From JAWPMT01 sp965227935 (GTDB taxonomy: Bacteria > Bacteroidota > Bacteroidia > Cytophagales > Cyclobacteriaceae): DNA of 64,000 nt. The notes under the pieces are model-generated. The model was not told where the DNA came from, searched no databases, and saw only the letters and a list, made by a program, of their open reading frames with translations. Each line of letters starts with the position of its first letter. The first letter of the stretch is position 1. Location of the stretch: positions 2,294,001 through 2,358,000 of the forward strand of contig CBDDGS010000055.1 in NCBI GenBank assembly GCA_965227935.1. The letters run 5' to 3'. Position numbers and translations under genes: made by a program. This document shows, in pieces, positions 1 to 8,608 of the stretch.

Positions 1-907
1 GCTCCTGTATTCGTGCTGCGGTGTTCAGCACATCCCCTACATAGACAATCTCTTTTTTCAATTCACCCACCCAGGTGACAATCACCTTCCCGCCGTGCAC
101 TCCAGCTTTGAAGTCCGGACATATCCCATACTCTGCTTCGTACTTCGGTCGCAAACGGAGGAAAATATCCTTCATTTGGAAGAAGCAGTTGAGGAAGTTG
201 TTGTCGTCATATCCTCTGGCATAGGACCAGCTGACAATGACCTCGTCTCCGACATATTGGTAGATGCGGGCATTGGTTTTGCGAAAGGCGTCCGTAATGT
301 CAGAATAGTAGTCCTTGAGAAAATGGGCGAATTGAAAGTGCCCCAACTTCTCGGCGATGGTGGTAGATCCTTTCAGGTCAATGAAACAAAAAATCCGTTC
401 CACCTCCTGGGGGGTATTGTAATTGCCCAAGATGAAGTTCCACAGCTCACGCTTTCTGTGTAGGCTATTGATCTGAGCCAGTGTGACGATGATGGTGACA
501 ATGAGAAACACCGTGAGTAGATTGATGACATACATGTCATTCACGATGTATAGGGTCAACTCTTCGCGGAGGGGTATTCCCCCATTAATGGCATACCAGA
601 TGCCGTTGAGGAGAAGCAGCCAGAAGGTGGTAATGGCGGTGTAGAAGACGGACTTTAGCGCAAGATGATACAGAAAGGCTTTTTTGGCGAACTGTTCCTG
701 AAGCAGTAGGTTGAAGACGCTCACCGAGAGCGAAACACATGCACCTACGAGGATGGCTTTGATAACCAGGGGCAAAAAGTCAACAGCGCTTTCCGTATTT
801 CGACGTGATAGGTACTCCACACAGGAATAGATCGCACCCAAAACCCCGCCAAGAATGGCCCGGTAGCGAAGAAGTGGTTTCTCGGTACGCAGCTTTTTCA
901 GGCCCAT
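1..907 (-). CDS. Membrane class III adenylate/guanylate cyclase, C-terminus beyond window
   Basis: The minus-strand frame is open from an ATG at 907 to the window edge (302 codons), so the C-terminus is missing. The N-terminal half has about four hydrophobic helices (near residues 15-33, 44-69, 88-107, 120-147). A class III cyclase domain follows from about residue 165: FIDLKGST (metal-binding Asp), then YVGDEVIVSW (second metal Asp), then VGDVLNTAAR with the Asn and Arg that stabilise the transition state. It should make cyclic AMP or GMP at the inner membrane. In my alignment the usual purine-selecting Lys, two residues plus GD upstream, is a Gln (IYQYVGD), so ATP versus GTP preference cannot be read. 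It is divergent from the next gene, with 192 bases between them. The catalytic class is clear; the signal it senses is unknown. Confidence 0.88.
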   Translation of the reverse strand, partial: MGLKKLRTEKPLLRYRAILGGVLGAIYSCVEYLSRRNTESAVDFLPLVIKAILVGACVSLSVSVFNLLLQEQFAKKAFLYHLALKSVFYTAITTFWLLLLNGIWYAINGGIPLREELTLYIVNDMYVINLLTVFLIVTIIVTLAQINSLHRKRELWNFILGNYNTPQEVERIFCFIDLKGSTTIAEKLGHFQFAHFLKDYYSDITDAFRKTNARIYQYVGDEVIVSWSYARGYDDNNFLNCFFQMKDIFLRLRPKYEAEYGICPDFKAGVHGGKVIVTWVGELKKEIVYVGDVLNTAARIQE

Positions 908-1099
908 GAAACAATTTCAAAGTTTTTTGCAAGAATGTGAAGACATAGCGCGGAAATAGTACGTGTCTATGACTATGATCATTTTCGAGGCTCCGGATGA
1001 GAGCGATCATTCGTCGGGGAGGTCAGGTGTTTTACCTATAACTGATGAGGGGGATAGCTGGCCTGGCTGTAGTATTAAACGAGAACCACAAGTTGTGTC

Positions 1100-1939
1100 A
1101 TGCGAAAGACTCACATACAAATCATTTGGTGCCTGTGTACTGTATTGGCTGCCTGTTCCTCTGATGATGGGAGCGAAGGAATGGATGAGAATGGGTACTT
1201 CTTTGAAGACAGCTTCGAGACATCAGGCAATGACCTTAACGAGTTGTTCCCACAGGATGGCAGTCGCTGGACCAATATCCAGTTGGTTCACCCAGAAGGT
1301 GGAACCAATGAGCTTGAGCTGAATAGTGAGGTCGTGCTGGAAGGGGCGAGCTCCCTCCGTTTCTTTTCAAAGAAAGGGGATGCCATCTTATCGAAGGTGG
1401 ATATTGAAAAAGGAGGCTTTATGGCGGAGGAAGGTTCCATGATCGCAATCGAAGGTAACTTCCTCATCAGCACCGAGGGGGATATAGAAAACCTGGTGCT
1501 CGTCGACCTCGAGTGCTGCTCTTGCTGGGATCCGACCGTGCCAGACAACCAGTGTCCCGGAGTGCGGCTCATGATGAAGGGAGGTGACTACCTTTCCATC
1601 GAGCGCGGCAAGATTGTGCAATCGTCTATCATACAATCGTCCCAACCATTCCCCAGAGGAGAGTGGGTCAACGTCCGCTGGGAGATGGAGTTGTCGGCCG
1701 ACGACGATGGGATGAACCGCCTGTTCATCAATGGCACGGAGGTCATTACGGAGACCGCGATGAATATGCCCAATGCCGACGTATTTCGGGAGGAATTTCA
1801 ACGGCATGATATTGACTTCGAATTGGAGCAACCCATTTTTTATGAGCGCTTCCAAATTGGCGCGACTGCCAACAGTTCTCCCTCTGATATCGAGATGTAC
1901 CTCGACGACGTGACACTGGAGATCACGCCTAAGATGTAA
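1100..1939 (+). CDS. Lipoprotein with concanavalin-like/polysaccharide lyase-like fold
   Basis: 279 residues. The N-terminus is a lipoprotein signal with lipobox LAAC (Cys about residue 19), followed by an acidic Ser/Asp/Gly stretch typical of Bacteroidota surface lipoproteins. The body (about 35-279) opens with FEDSFETSG and ends with IEMYLDDVTLEI, which is how many single-domain jelly-roll (concanavalin A-like) sugar-binding or heparin-lyase-like proteins end. A cysteine-rich loop, CCSCWDP plus a nearby CPG, lies near residues 134-155. No catalytic motif is obvious, so glycan binding is more likely than lysis. It stands alone between a divergent cyclase and the next plus-strand gene (253 bases away). 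The lipoprotein call is solid; the fold is inferred from pattern only. Confidence 0.75.
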   Translation: MRKTHIQIIWCLCTVLAACSSDDGSEGMDENGYFFEDSFETSGNDLNELFPQDGSRWTNIQLVHPEGGTNELELNSEVVLEGASSLRFFSKKGDAILSKVDIEKGGFMAEEGSMIAIEGNFLISTEGDIENLVLVDLECCSCWDPTVPDNQCPGVRLMMKGGDYLSIERGKIVQSSIIQSSQPFPRGEWVNVRWEMELSADDDGMNRLFINGTEVITETAMNMPNADVFREEFQRHDIDFELEQPIFYERFQIGATANSSPSDIEMYLDDVTLEITPKM

Positions 1940-2192
1940 CAGTCTTCCGTGAAGCGTTGTTACTTAGGCTAAAGGGTGAGATAGGATACGATGATGCTTT
2001 AGCGCTGATCAAACCTTACTGAGATCCTGCGGATGGTCCATTGGTCGACTCTTTGAGCAGTATGCCTCTGGCAAATTGGGGAAGATTTCCAGACGTCCAC
2101 AGAATTCTTTAAATTTGATTTACGCGGAACGTTAGTTTTTGCAGGATAAGCGCTGCCAAAACTGGGTCTGCGATCAACCTGAAACCAAGACA

Positions 2193-2849
2193 ATGAAAAA
2201 CCAAAGAGCTACTGGCTTGAAAATCCTGCTTGCAGTGATTTTGGCCATCCCAGGAAGTCATGCCATCGGCCAAATTGACTTTGAAGGAAAAGTCACCTAC
2301 CAGATCAACTACACAACGATACCTGCCGAAATGGAAGGGTATGAATCCCTGCTTCCAGTGGAGACCACGACCTATTTAAAGAGTCGGAGTTCCAGATCAG
2401 AGATAACCATGCCAATGGGAGGCACACAAACGATGATCTACAATGCAGACACAGAGGTAGCCCTGATGTTGATGGATATGCTGGGGAGCAAGACCGCGGT
2501 GCCGTTTCTCAACGGAGGCGTCGGCGATGGAGATCAAAATTCCCAGGATACCGACATTACCTATTTTGACGAGTACAAAATGATCTGCGGCTATCACTGC
2601 CAAAAGGCCCAGGTCAAGTGTCAGCTAATAGATGGCACCGTGATCAATGCCACTGTTTACTATACGATTGAGCTGAGAAACAACACGCGAATCTTTGGCG
2701 GCCTCAATGGCTTGCCTTTGGAGTACACCACTTCGGACAATGGCGTACATTCGACCGTCACTGCTACGAGTGTCACGACCGAGCCGGTCCCCGATGTATA
2801 TGTGAGCCTGGTGATTCCCGAAGGCTACGATGTAGCCGATTTGGAGTAA
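2193..2849 (+). CDS. Secreted DUF4412-like protein
   Basis: The frame is open from an upstream start at 2139, but ATG 2193 gives a proper signal peptide (Lys/Arg-rich start, then a hydrophobic core ending near SHAIG before QIDFEG), so I place the start there. The 218-residue product begins FEGKVTYQINYT, the pattern of DUF4412-type proteins: periplasmic or surface beta-rich proteins in Bacteroidota that often follow the scheme 'convert, report state, DEYK, ICGYHC'. A YKMICGYHCQKA segment near residue 130 carries two Cys. A possible promoter is TTTG at 2114-2117 with TAGTTTTTG at 2133-2141, though the spacer is short. A strong GC-rich hairpin lies about 55 bases past the stop. Function unknown. 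Confidence 0.72.
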   Translation: MKNQRATGLKILLAVILAIPGSHAIGQIDFEGKVTYQINYTTIPAEMEGYESLLPVETTTYLKSRSSRSEITMPMGGTQTMIYNADTEVALMLMDMLGSKTAVPFLNGGVGDGDQNSQDTDITYFDEYKMICGYHCQKAQVKCQLIDGTVINATVYYTIELRNNTRIFGGLNGLPLEYTTSDNGVHSTVTATSVTTEPVPDVYVSLVIPEGYDVADLE

Positions 2850-2870
2850 ACGGAGTGTCATTGACCGTGT

Positions 2871-2968
2871 CCCGGCCGGGATAGGAGCGGCAGCCGGCGT
2901 GGCCGCCGTTGGTGTTTTCACCAACGGCAATAGGTTGACCGCGCGGCCAAGCCCGCCTGCCGGCAGGC
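2871..2968. repeat. GC-rich cluster of three palindromes (REP-like or terminator)
   Basis: Three perfect inverted repeats sit within 100 bases: CCCGGCCGGG at 2871-2880, a 10-bp stem GCCGTTGGTG with a TTTT loop at 2905-2928, and GCCTGCCGGCAGGC at 2955-2968. The last is extended by a further CAGGC. The stretch is visibly richer in G and C than the flanking AT-rich intergenic DNA. It lies 22-119 bases after the DUF4412-like gene, so it may end that transcript, but there is no T-run. A dispersed REP-like element is an equal possibility. From 2969 to 3221 I see no gene. Confidence 0.6.
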
Positions 2969-3221
2969 AGGCTAAAGCGGATAGCCCGATCAGCCGCCAA
3001 AAAATAATCCACCTTAAAACCCGATTCATGCAATAGGATTTCGTAACGAGCAGCTAAATAGCAAGAGAATCAAGTACTTAGGTGAGGATACATAATTAAC
3101 CATTATGGTGACGAGCCAACAAAGTGTTAAGTGCTTGATTATGAAGTTATTTAGTTGCGTAGTCGGATGGCTATTGCATGATTCGGGTTAAAAGCCATAT
3201 AGCCATGATCCAGTGATCCCA

Positions 3222-3290
3222 ACTAAATTTTTAGTCAGGATTTTTGGAATTACCGAACTAAACTTTTAGTTTCGAACTAATTATTTAGTT
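3222..3290 (+). promoter_or_regulatory. Three palindromic operator candidates for BlaI-type repressor
   Basis: Three related palindromes precede the repressor gene: 3222-3235 (ACTAAATTTTTAGT), 3256-3271 (AACTAAACTTTTAGTT) and 3275-3290 (AACTAATTATTTAGTT). All share the half-site AACTAAN. Centre spacing is 35 and 19 bases. The last ends 25 bases before the BlaI start codon. BlaI/MecI dimers are known to bind dyads upstream of their own operon, so autoregulation is the natural reading. A Bacteroidota-type promoter could lie inside: TTTG at 3243-3246, 20 bases, then TAGTTTCG at 3267-3274 (one mismatch to TAnnTTTG), overlapping sites 2 and 3. Confidence 0.72.
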
Positions 3291-3315
3291 GGGTACCTAT
3301 GGATAACAAAATTCG

Positions 3316-3678
3316 ATGAAGGAATTGACCAAGGCAGAGGAGGAGATCATGCAAGTGCTCTGGGAGCTCGACTCCGCATTTGTGAAGGACATCATCTCCG
3401 AAATGCCCGAACCGAGACCAGCTTACAGCACCGTCTCCACCATCGTCCGCATCCTGCAGCAAAAAGGTTTTGTGGGACACGAGTCGCACGGGCAGTCGCA
3501 CAAGTACCACCCACTCATCACCAAGGAAGACTACACCAACTCCTTTATGAAGGGGTTCGTGTCCAAGTACTTCGATGGTTCGTATCGGGACATGGTATCG
3601 TTCTTTACCGACGAAAACAATCTAAGTGTCAATGAGTTGGAACAACTCCTACAAGAACTTAAATCACGACAATCATGA
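3316..3678 (+). CDS. BlaI/MecI/CopY-family transcriptional repressor
   Basis: 120 residues, normal for the family. The N-terminal winged helix-turn-helix (about residues 1-75) is clear: LTKAEEEIMQVLWEL, then VKDIISEMP, and the recognition segment AYSTVSTIVRILQQKGFV. The C-terminal helices (75-120) form the usual dimerisation and cleavage region. Its stop overlaps the start of the M56 peptidase gene (ATGA), the classic blaI-blaR1 layout in which a membrane peptidase relieves repression. Three palindromes just upstream are likely its operators. No beta-lactamase gene is nearby, so the inducer need not be a beta-lactam. Family call is confident; target genes beyond its own operon are unknown. 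Confidence 0.93.
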   Translation: MKELTKAEEEIMQVLWELDSAFVKDIISEMPEPRPAYSTVSTIVRILQQKGFVGHESHGQSHKYHPLITKEDYTNSFMKGFVSKYFDGSYRDMVSFFTDENNLSVNELEQLLQELKSRQS

Positions 3679-5201
3679 GTAACTATTTTATTGAACTCGC
3701 TGCCATACATGCCGCATTGATTGTCGCCTATTGGCTGCTGCTGAGAAAGGAAGTGCAGTATGCTCAGATGAGGTCGTACTTGATCGGCGCCACGCTTATA
3801 TCCGTAGTCGTGCCGCTTCTCAAGCTCCCAACGCTATTTCCTGGCACCACGAAGCCCGTCCAGCTTGCCGCCCCAGGGGAGATCGCCATCGATAGCGCAC
3901 CCATGGCTACCGTTGCACAGGCATCCAACTGGGGCATTGAGCTCCTTGTTGGCATCTACATTGCCATCACTGCCTTCTTTCTGTTCAAGTTCGCCCGCAA
4001 TTTTCTGTTCATGATCCGACTGGAGCGGGGCAGCACTTTTGAAAAATATCAGGGGCACTACATTCGTCGTGTTCCGGGGCTCAAGGGTAGTTTCACCTTT
4101 TTCCATTGGATATTCCTGGGCGAGGAGATCGACAAAGGGCATCCCGAGTTCGAAGCCATTCTCGACCATGAGTCCGCACATGCCACACTGGGCCACACCT
4201 ACGATCTGCTCTTCCTGGAGCTCTTCAAGGCCTGCTTTTGGTGGCTGCCGACAGCGTGGTTCACACATCAAGAAATTAAAAAAATCCACGAATACCAGGC
4301 GGACGCGTTGGCCCTCAGGTCTTACGACGTCGACCAGTATTCGTCGATACTGATCAGTTCTATTTTGAAGTCAAATGGATTGAGCCTGGCCAGCTCGTTT
4401 CATGATGGTTTAATTTTCAAGCGATTGCAAGCAATGAAACGAAAAGTCAAAAACGTCAGTCCCTGGAAGGTCGGGACATTAGCGGCACTAGGTGCCACAC
4501 TATTTATCGCCTTTGCCTGTACCGAAGAGCCGGTGCAGCAGCTGGGTGCCGATGATGAGGTATTTACCATCGTCGAGGAGCGGCCACAATATGAGGCCGG
4601 AATGGACGCATTTTACAAGCATATCATGGGCGAGGTCCGATATCCCAAGGAAGCCCGACAGTCAGGAACACAAGGCAAGGTCTTTGTCCAGTTTGTCGTA
4701 CAGCGAGATGGGTCAGTCACGGACGTTCAAGCGCTGAAGGGAATCGGCGCCGGTTGTGATCAGGAGGTCGTTCGGGTCCTGGAAACAGTAGGCTCATTCA
4801 AGCCCGCGAAGCAGCGGGGCCGTGCGGTCAGAACGCGTATGATCCTGCCCGTTATTTTCAAGATCAACGATGAGGCCCAGAACCCTGACAATTCTCCTTC
4901 CGGTATGGTCATCCTGGAGGAGATATTCATGAAGAAGGACAAGTTCACCGTAGAGTACGGTTACGACAATGGTGAGTGGTTTGGGACCATCTATGATCCC
5001 GCAGGCGAGAAGCTGCCAGGTACCAACATCGTCGTGCCGGGTACCACCAGGGGCACGGTCTCAGGTCTCGATGGCAAGTTTCGCCTGAAGGCCGAGGACG
5101 CCGACGAGTTGGTTGTGAGCTTCGTGGGCTTCGAAACCATGAAGCTGACGCGCGCAGCCCTCGAGGTCGTTCCGTCCACGCTTCCACCAGACGAGAACTA
5201 A
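3675..5201 (+). CDS. M56 (BlaR1-like) membrane peptidase with TonB and CarboxypepD_reg-like domains
   Basis: 508 residues. The N-terminal half has several membrane helices (about 5-23, 35-50, 88-112, 265-281) and a zinc metallopeptidase core: HESAH at 165-169, with downstream EYQAD at 206-210 supplying the third ligand. A TonB C-terminal-like domain follows (about 310-397; VRYPKEARQSGTQGKVFVQF, then GSVTDV). Last comes a carboxypeptidase regulatory-like beta-sandwich (about 436-495; GTIYDPAGEKLPGTNIVVPG, then VSFVGFE). It overlaps blaI by four bases, so the two are surely co-transcribed. By analogy with BlaR1 it would sense an envelope signal and lead to loss of the repressor. The added TonB and beta-sandwich domains replace the penicillin-binding sensor of BlaR1, so another ligand is likely. 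Confidence 0.9.
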   Translation: MSNYFIELAAIHAALIVAYWLLLRKEVQYAQMRSYLIGATLISVVVPLLKLPTLFPGTTKPVQLAAPGEIAIDSAPMATVAQASNWGIELLVGIYIAITAFFLFKFARNFLFMIRLERGSTFEKYQGHYIRRVPGLKGSFTFFHWIFLGEEIDKGHPEFEAILDHESAHATLGHTYDLLFLELFKACFWWLPTAWFTHQEIKKIHEYQADALALRSYDVDQYSSILISSILKSNGLSLASSFHDGLIFKRLQAMKRKVKNVSPWKVGTLAALGATLFIAFACTEEPVQQLGADDEVFTIVEERPQYEAGMDAFYKHIMGEVRYPKEARQSGTQGKVFVQFVVQRDGSVTDVQALKGIGAGCDQEVVRVLETVGSFKPAKQRGRAVRTRMILPVIFKINDEAQNPDNSPSGMVILEEIFMKKDKFTVEYGYDNGEWFGTIYDPAGEKLPGTNIVVPGTTRGTVSGLDGKFRLKAEDADELVVSFVGFETMKLTRAALEVVPSTLPPDEN

Positions 5202-5448
5202 GTACAGTAGCTGAGGGTACAATTCGGAGCAGCCCTGGACCGAGCTTCGAGCTCATGGACTGCCGGCTATCCGCTCGTACCTTCGCCGCGCTACCCAGCG
5301 CCGAGCCCCATTGTGTCAACGGGCATTGGCGCTATCAACAGATAATCAATACCCAAAGGTCAAAAACTCATTCCTATGAGGTAGGGGCTCTCAATGCTTG
5401 GTACCCGCTACTATCCGGGCTAGCTGGAGAGGCCTTTCCTTGTGGAGG

Positions 5449-5507
5449 GATTGTAGATTTCGGACTTAAGATTTTTGATTAGCATTGTCCCCAATCATAA
5501 ATCCAAC
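5449..5507. repeat. Short heptamer-repeat relic, two orientations
   Basis: Bases 5449-5483 split exactly into five heptamers of the form GATTTNN (GATTGTA, GATTTCG, GACTTAA, GATTTTT, GATTAGC). After a few bases, 5488-5507 carries two or three units of the complementary form (CAATCAT, AAATCCA). These are the same unit as the long array at 8609-8860, here short and in head-to-head orientation. Confidence 0.6.
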
Positions 5508-5902
5508 GCCTGGTTCGTAGCGGCGGGAAGAGTCTTCGACGGAGGAAATAGAAATCACGAGGTTGCCGGTGACAGATTAAAAAAAAGCTATGTAGTCATC
5601 CCCGGACCTGTTCCCATTGCTGTCAACTTAGTGGGAATTGAACCACAAAATGGTGAGCATGGCGTCGGTCGCAGTTATAAATCCCGCCCTTGGAGGGAGG
5701 TCAATGCTATTAAGCGAGTAACTCCGAAAGCCATTCTCAAAAGCAAAGTCATTTTGACGTAGGAAAAATCTATTTACGGTGCTAGGTCAATCGTCGATCT
5801 TATGCCAATAGATGCTTCCTGCGTCAGCATGACCTTAGAAGGTTTGCTTTGGAGAATGGCCAGACAACCGCTTAACTAATAGCATTGGGAGGTAGGTTAG
5901 GA

Positions 5903-5943
5903 GGGTGAGGAGATGTATTTGGAGACAAGTCACCCCCTTTTTT
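5903..5943 (+). terminator. Weak terminator-like hairpin with T-run
   Basis: GGGTGA at 5903-5908 can pair with TCACCC at 5930-5935, followed by two C and six T (5938-5943). The stem is only 6 bp and the loop 21 bases. No plus-strand gene ends nearby (the closest stop is at 5201), so this is tentative. Confidence 0.3.
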
Positions 5944-6098
5944 CCATTTCACACTTTTTTTAATCTGTCAAGCACCTTCCTGGCTAGCATTCAAAACCCC
6001 ATCACTATCTGACGGCGAGAGGGAGTCTACTCTTAAAGATTGATTGTCATCCATGACAAAAGCGCTTGGCAACTGGAGGTAGAGTAACTTTATCTGTC

Positions 6099-7478
6099 AT
6101 GAGCACATCCCACCACCATTGCTTGGTTTTCTGCTTGTTGTTAGTGGCATGCGGCCCTCGTTCGACTACTCCCAACTCTACTTGGAATCAGCGCGCCTCG
6201 GAGATCACAGACAGTCTGGATCTCTTCCTTGAAGAGCAAATGGTCGATGTCTGGTATCCCGCGGCTATCGACTCAGTGCACGGTGGTTTTCTGTCCACTT
6301 TTGATTACCAATGGCAAGCGGCGGAGACACAGCCGAAGTTCATCGTCACTCAGGCCCGACATCTGTGGACGCTCTCGAAGCTGGCGGAAAGGTATCCCGA
6401 TCGCCGGGAGTTACAGAGCTACGCTGATCACGGCTTCCGGTTCTTGAAAGAAACACTTCGTGACGATGAGTTCGGCGGTTACCATTCGATGTTGCATCGC
6501 GATGGATCGCCCGACTTCTCCTCCGGGGATGGCAAGCTCATCTATGGCCAGGCATTTGTGACTTATGCGCTGGCCGCGTATGCGGAGATGTCAGGATCAG
6601 AGGAAGCACTGAGTCTCGCGCAGGAGAGCTTTCGATGGATAGAGGACCACGCATTTGATGAGGAATATGGCGGATACTTTCAGGCGACGTCGCGCGACGG
6701 CACGCCGCAGCCAGTTGAAACAACGGCGAACCCATCCAACACAGATTGGCTTTCCTACAAGGACCAGAACACTACCATTCACCTGCTCGAAGCCTACACC
6801 GAGCTCTATCAAGTCTGGCCTGATGCAAAGGTGCGAGAGCGACTGTCAAGCCTACTGACGTTGCTGCGTGATACGATCGTTCAGGAGCGTGGGTATATGC
6901 ATTTGTTTTTTACACGAGACTGGCAGAAAGTATCGTTCGAAGATTCGGTTCGGCGGCACTGGCGCCATGGTCTTACTGGCTACCAATTGATGGATCATGT
7001 CAGTTTTGGGCATGACATCGAGGCAGCCTTCCTGATGCTCGAGGCTCGAGAAGCACTTGGACTGGAAGACGAGCGAACGCCGGAGGTAGCCAGGCAGCTT
7101 GTCGACCATACAATCAGGTACGGCTTTGATGGGAATCTGGGCGGGTTGTATGAGCGAGGCTATTACTTCGCCGATACCGTCACGATTATCTCCGACACCA
7201 AAACCTGGTGGGCACAGGGAGAGGCCATGAATTCGCTGCTGCTTTTCGCGCAACTCTATCCGGAGGACGTGATCTATTTCAGGGAGTTCGAGCGGCTCTG
7301 GTTGTATGTCAACAGCTACTTCCTTGATTGGGAGCATGGTGGCTGGTATGCCCAGGGCATCGATCGCCAACCGGAATTCAGGGAGCGTGCCAAAGCCCAC
7401 AACTGGAAGGGGCCTTATCATACGGTGCGATCCCTGATGCTTTGTTCCGATCGCCTCAAATCTTTACTTGAACCCTAA
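6099..7478 (+). CDS. AGE-family epimerase (cellobiose/mannobiose 2-epimerase-like), predicted lipoprotein
   Basis: 459 residues from ATG 6099. A longer frame begins at TTG 6066, but the ATG gives a clean lipoprotein signal with lipobox LVAC. The rest is the alpha/alpha barrel of the N-acylglucosamine/cellobiose 2-epimerase family: GGFLSTFDYQW near 62, QNTTIHLLEAYTELY (His about 228), GHDIEAAFLM (His about 305), WWAQGEA (about 370) and WKGPYHTVRSLM (His about 441), matching the conserved catalytic and aromatic positions. Such enzymes invert C2 of the reducing sugar of beta-1,4-linked disaccharides. Family members are usually cytoplasmic, so the lipoprotein signal is notable. The gene overlaps the GH53 galactanase by one base (TAATG), which suggests action on oligosaccharides released by that enzyme. 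Exact substrate not determinable. Confidence 0.87.
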   Translation: MSTSHHHCLVFCLLLVACGPRSTTPNSTWNQRASEITDSLDLFLEEQMVDVWYPAAIDSVHGGFLSTFDYQWQAAETQPKFIVTQARHLWTLSKLAERYPDRRELQSYADHGFRFLKETLRDDEFGGYHSMLHRDGSPDFSSGDGKLIYGQAFVTYALAAYAEMSGSEEALSLAQESFRWIEDHAFDEEYGGYFQATSRDGTPQPVETTANPSNTDWLSYKDQNTTIHLLEAYTELYQVWPDAKVRERLSSLLTLLRDTIVQERGYMHLFFTRDWQKVSFEDSVRRHWRHGLTGYQLMDHVSFGHDIEAAFLMLEAREALGLEDERTPEVARQLVDHTIRYGFDGNLGGLYERGYYFADTVTIISDTKTWWAQGEAMNSLLLFAQLYPEDVIYFREFERLWLYVNSYFLDWEHGGWYAQGIDRQPEFRERAKAHNWKGPYHTVRSLMLCSDRLKSLLEP

Positions 7479-8593
7479 TGAGACTGATTCACTTAGTGCC
7501 GATCGCAATACTGTTCTCGTGTCAACCCACCGAAGAGACCAAGCCCACGCTGTATCTGGGGGCGGACCTTTCCTATGTCAATGAGATGCTCGACTGTGGT
7601 GGAGAATACCACGACAGCGCCGGACAAGTAGTCGATCCTTATGAGCTTTTTGCTGCAGAAGGATGCAACCTGGTACGGTTGAGGCTGTGGCATGATCCTG
7701 ATTGGACAGCATTTTCGACTTTCGAGGATGTGAAAAAAGCCATCCGACGCTCGAAGGCTGAGGGCATGCGAACCTTACTTGACTTCCACTATTCGGACGA
7801 CTGGGCAGATCCAGGCAAACAAGTCGTGCCAGCCGCATGGAAGGAGGTAGCAAATTGGCGTGTGCTTGGTGATTCGTTGTATCAATACACGTATGGCACG
7901 TTGGAAAAGCTGGCGCAAGAGGATCTTCTGCCGGATATGGTGCAGGTGGGTAATGAGATCAATTCCGAGATCTGTATGCCGCTATCAGCTGACAATTATG
8001 ACTCCATCCACTGGCAGCGAAATGTTCACCTGCTGAATCGCGGCCTACAGGCCGTGGAAGATGCGGCGCGGGACTTTGACCGGCCCATTGAGCGGATGAT
8101 CCATATCGCGCAACCAGAAAATGCTGAGTGGTGGTTCCCACAAGCATTTGAAAATGGACTCGGTGATTTTGAGTGGATCGCTCTGTCTTATTACCCCAAG
8201 TGGTCCAAATACAAATTGGATGAAGTCTCTGTGGCGCTCTCAAAACTACGTGACAACCACTCCCGTCGAATAATGGTAGTAGAGACAGCCTATCCACACG
8301 GGTTCCAAAATGTGGATAGTGCCAATAATATCATGGGCCCTGACGCAGTGATTGAGGGGTACCCTGCTACACCAGCTGGTCAAAAGGACTTCATGATTGC
8401 TCTGACTGACGCCGTAATCAAAGGTGGGGGAGAGGGCGTCATCTACTGGGAGCCGGCTTGGATTTCGACACCTTGCAGTACACGATGGGGAGTAGGGTCC
8501 CATTGGGACAATGTCACCTTCTTCGACGCTCACGATGACAATAGGGCTCTACAGGCTTTTGACTTCTTCGACCCCTCCCTCTACAGCAGATAG
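7478..8593 (+). CDS. GH53 endo-beta-1,4-galactanase, predicted lipoprotein
   Basis: 371 residues. The signal ends in lipobox LFSC (Cys15). The GH53 barrel is clear: LYLGADLSYVNEM near 25, CNLVRLRLWHDP near 63, LLDFHYSDDWADPGKQ near 100, VQVGNEINSE with the acid/base Glu about 160, and IMVVETAYP with the nucleophile Glu about 269. It closes with GVIYWEPAWI and a WDNVTFFD segment. GH53 enzymes cut beta-1,4-galactan side chains of pectin (type I arabinogalactan). Length is typical. It is translationally coupled to the AGE epimerase upstream, and a heptamer-repeat block starts 15 bases after its stop. No SusC/SusD pair or other pectin genes are present in the window. Confidence 0.94.
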   Translation: MRLIHLVPIAILFSCQPTEETKPTLYLGADLSYVNEMLDCGGEYHDSAGQVVDPYELFAAEGCNLVRLRLWHDPDWTAFSTFEDVKKAIRRSKAEGMRTLLDFHYSDDWADPGKQVVPAAWKEVANWRVLGDSLYQYTYGTLEKLAQEDLLPDMVQVGNEINSEICMPLSADNYDSIHWQRNVHLLNRGLQAVEDAARDFDRPIERMIHIAQPENAEWWFPQAFENGLGDFEWIALSYYPKWSKYKLDEVSVALSKLRDNHSRRIMVVETAYPHGFQNVDSANNIMGPDAVIEGYPATPAGQKDFMIALTDAVIKGGGEGVIYWEPAWISTPCSTRWGVGSHWDNVTFFDAHDDNRALQAFDFFDPSLYSR

Positions 8594-8608
8594 GGCCATT
8601 CTCCGTCC

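Larger units (their letters stand above)
5202..6098. other. Gene-poor intergenic stretch of about 900 bases
   Basis: I find no credible gene. Short frames of 75-95 codons here start at TTG or have composition unlike proteins. The stretch holds a relic of the GATTTNN heptamer repeat (5449-5507) and a weak hairpin followed by six T (5903-5943). An ATG at 6053 is not in a useful frame. GGAGGT at 6075-6080 lies 18 bases before the epimerase start. Confidence 0.6.

Noticed and set aside
95..463. A 122-codon plus-strand frame near the left edge
   Set aside because: It lies antisense to the clear cyclase domain read on the minus strand.
3316..5201. A beta-lactam resistance locus
   Set aside because: The BlaI and M56 pair is present, but there is no beta-lactamase and the peptidase lacks a penicillin-binding domain.
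5255..5762. Two plus-strand frames of 75 and 95 codons
   Set aside because: No recognisable motif or signal, one starts at TTG inside the heptamer relic, and composition is unlike the real genes.
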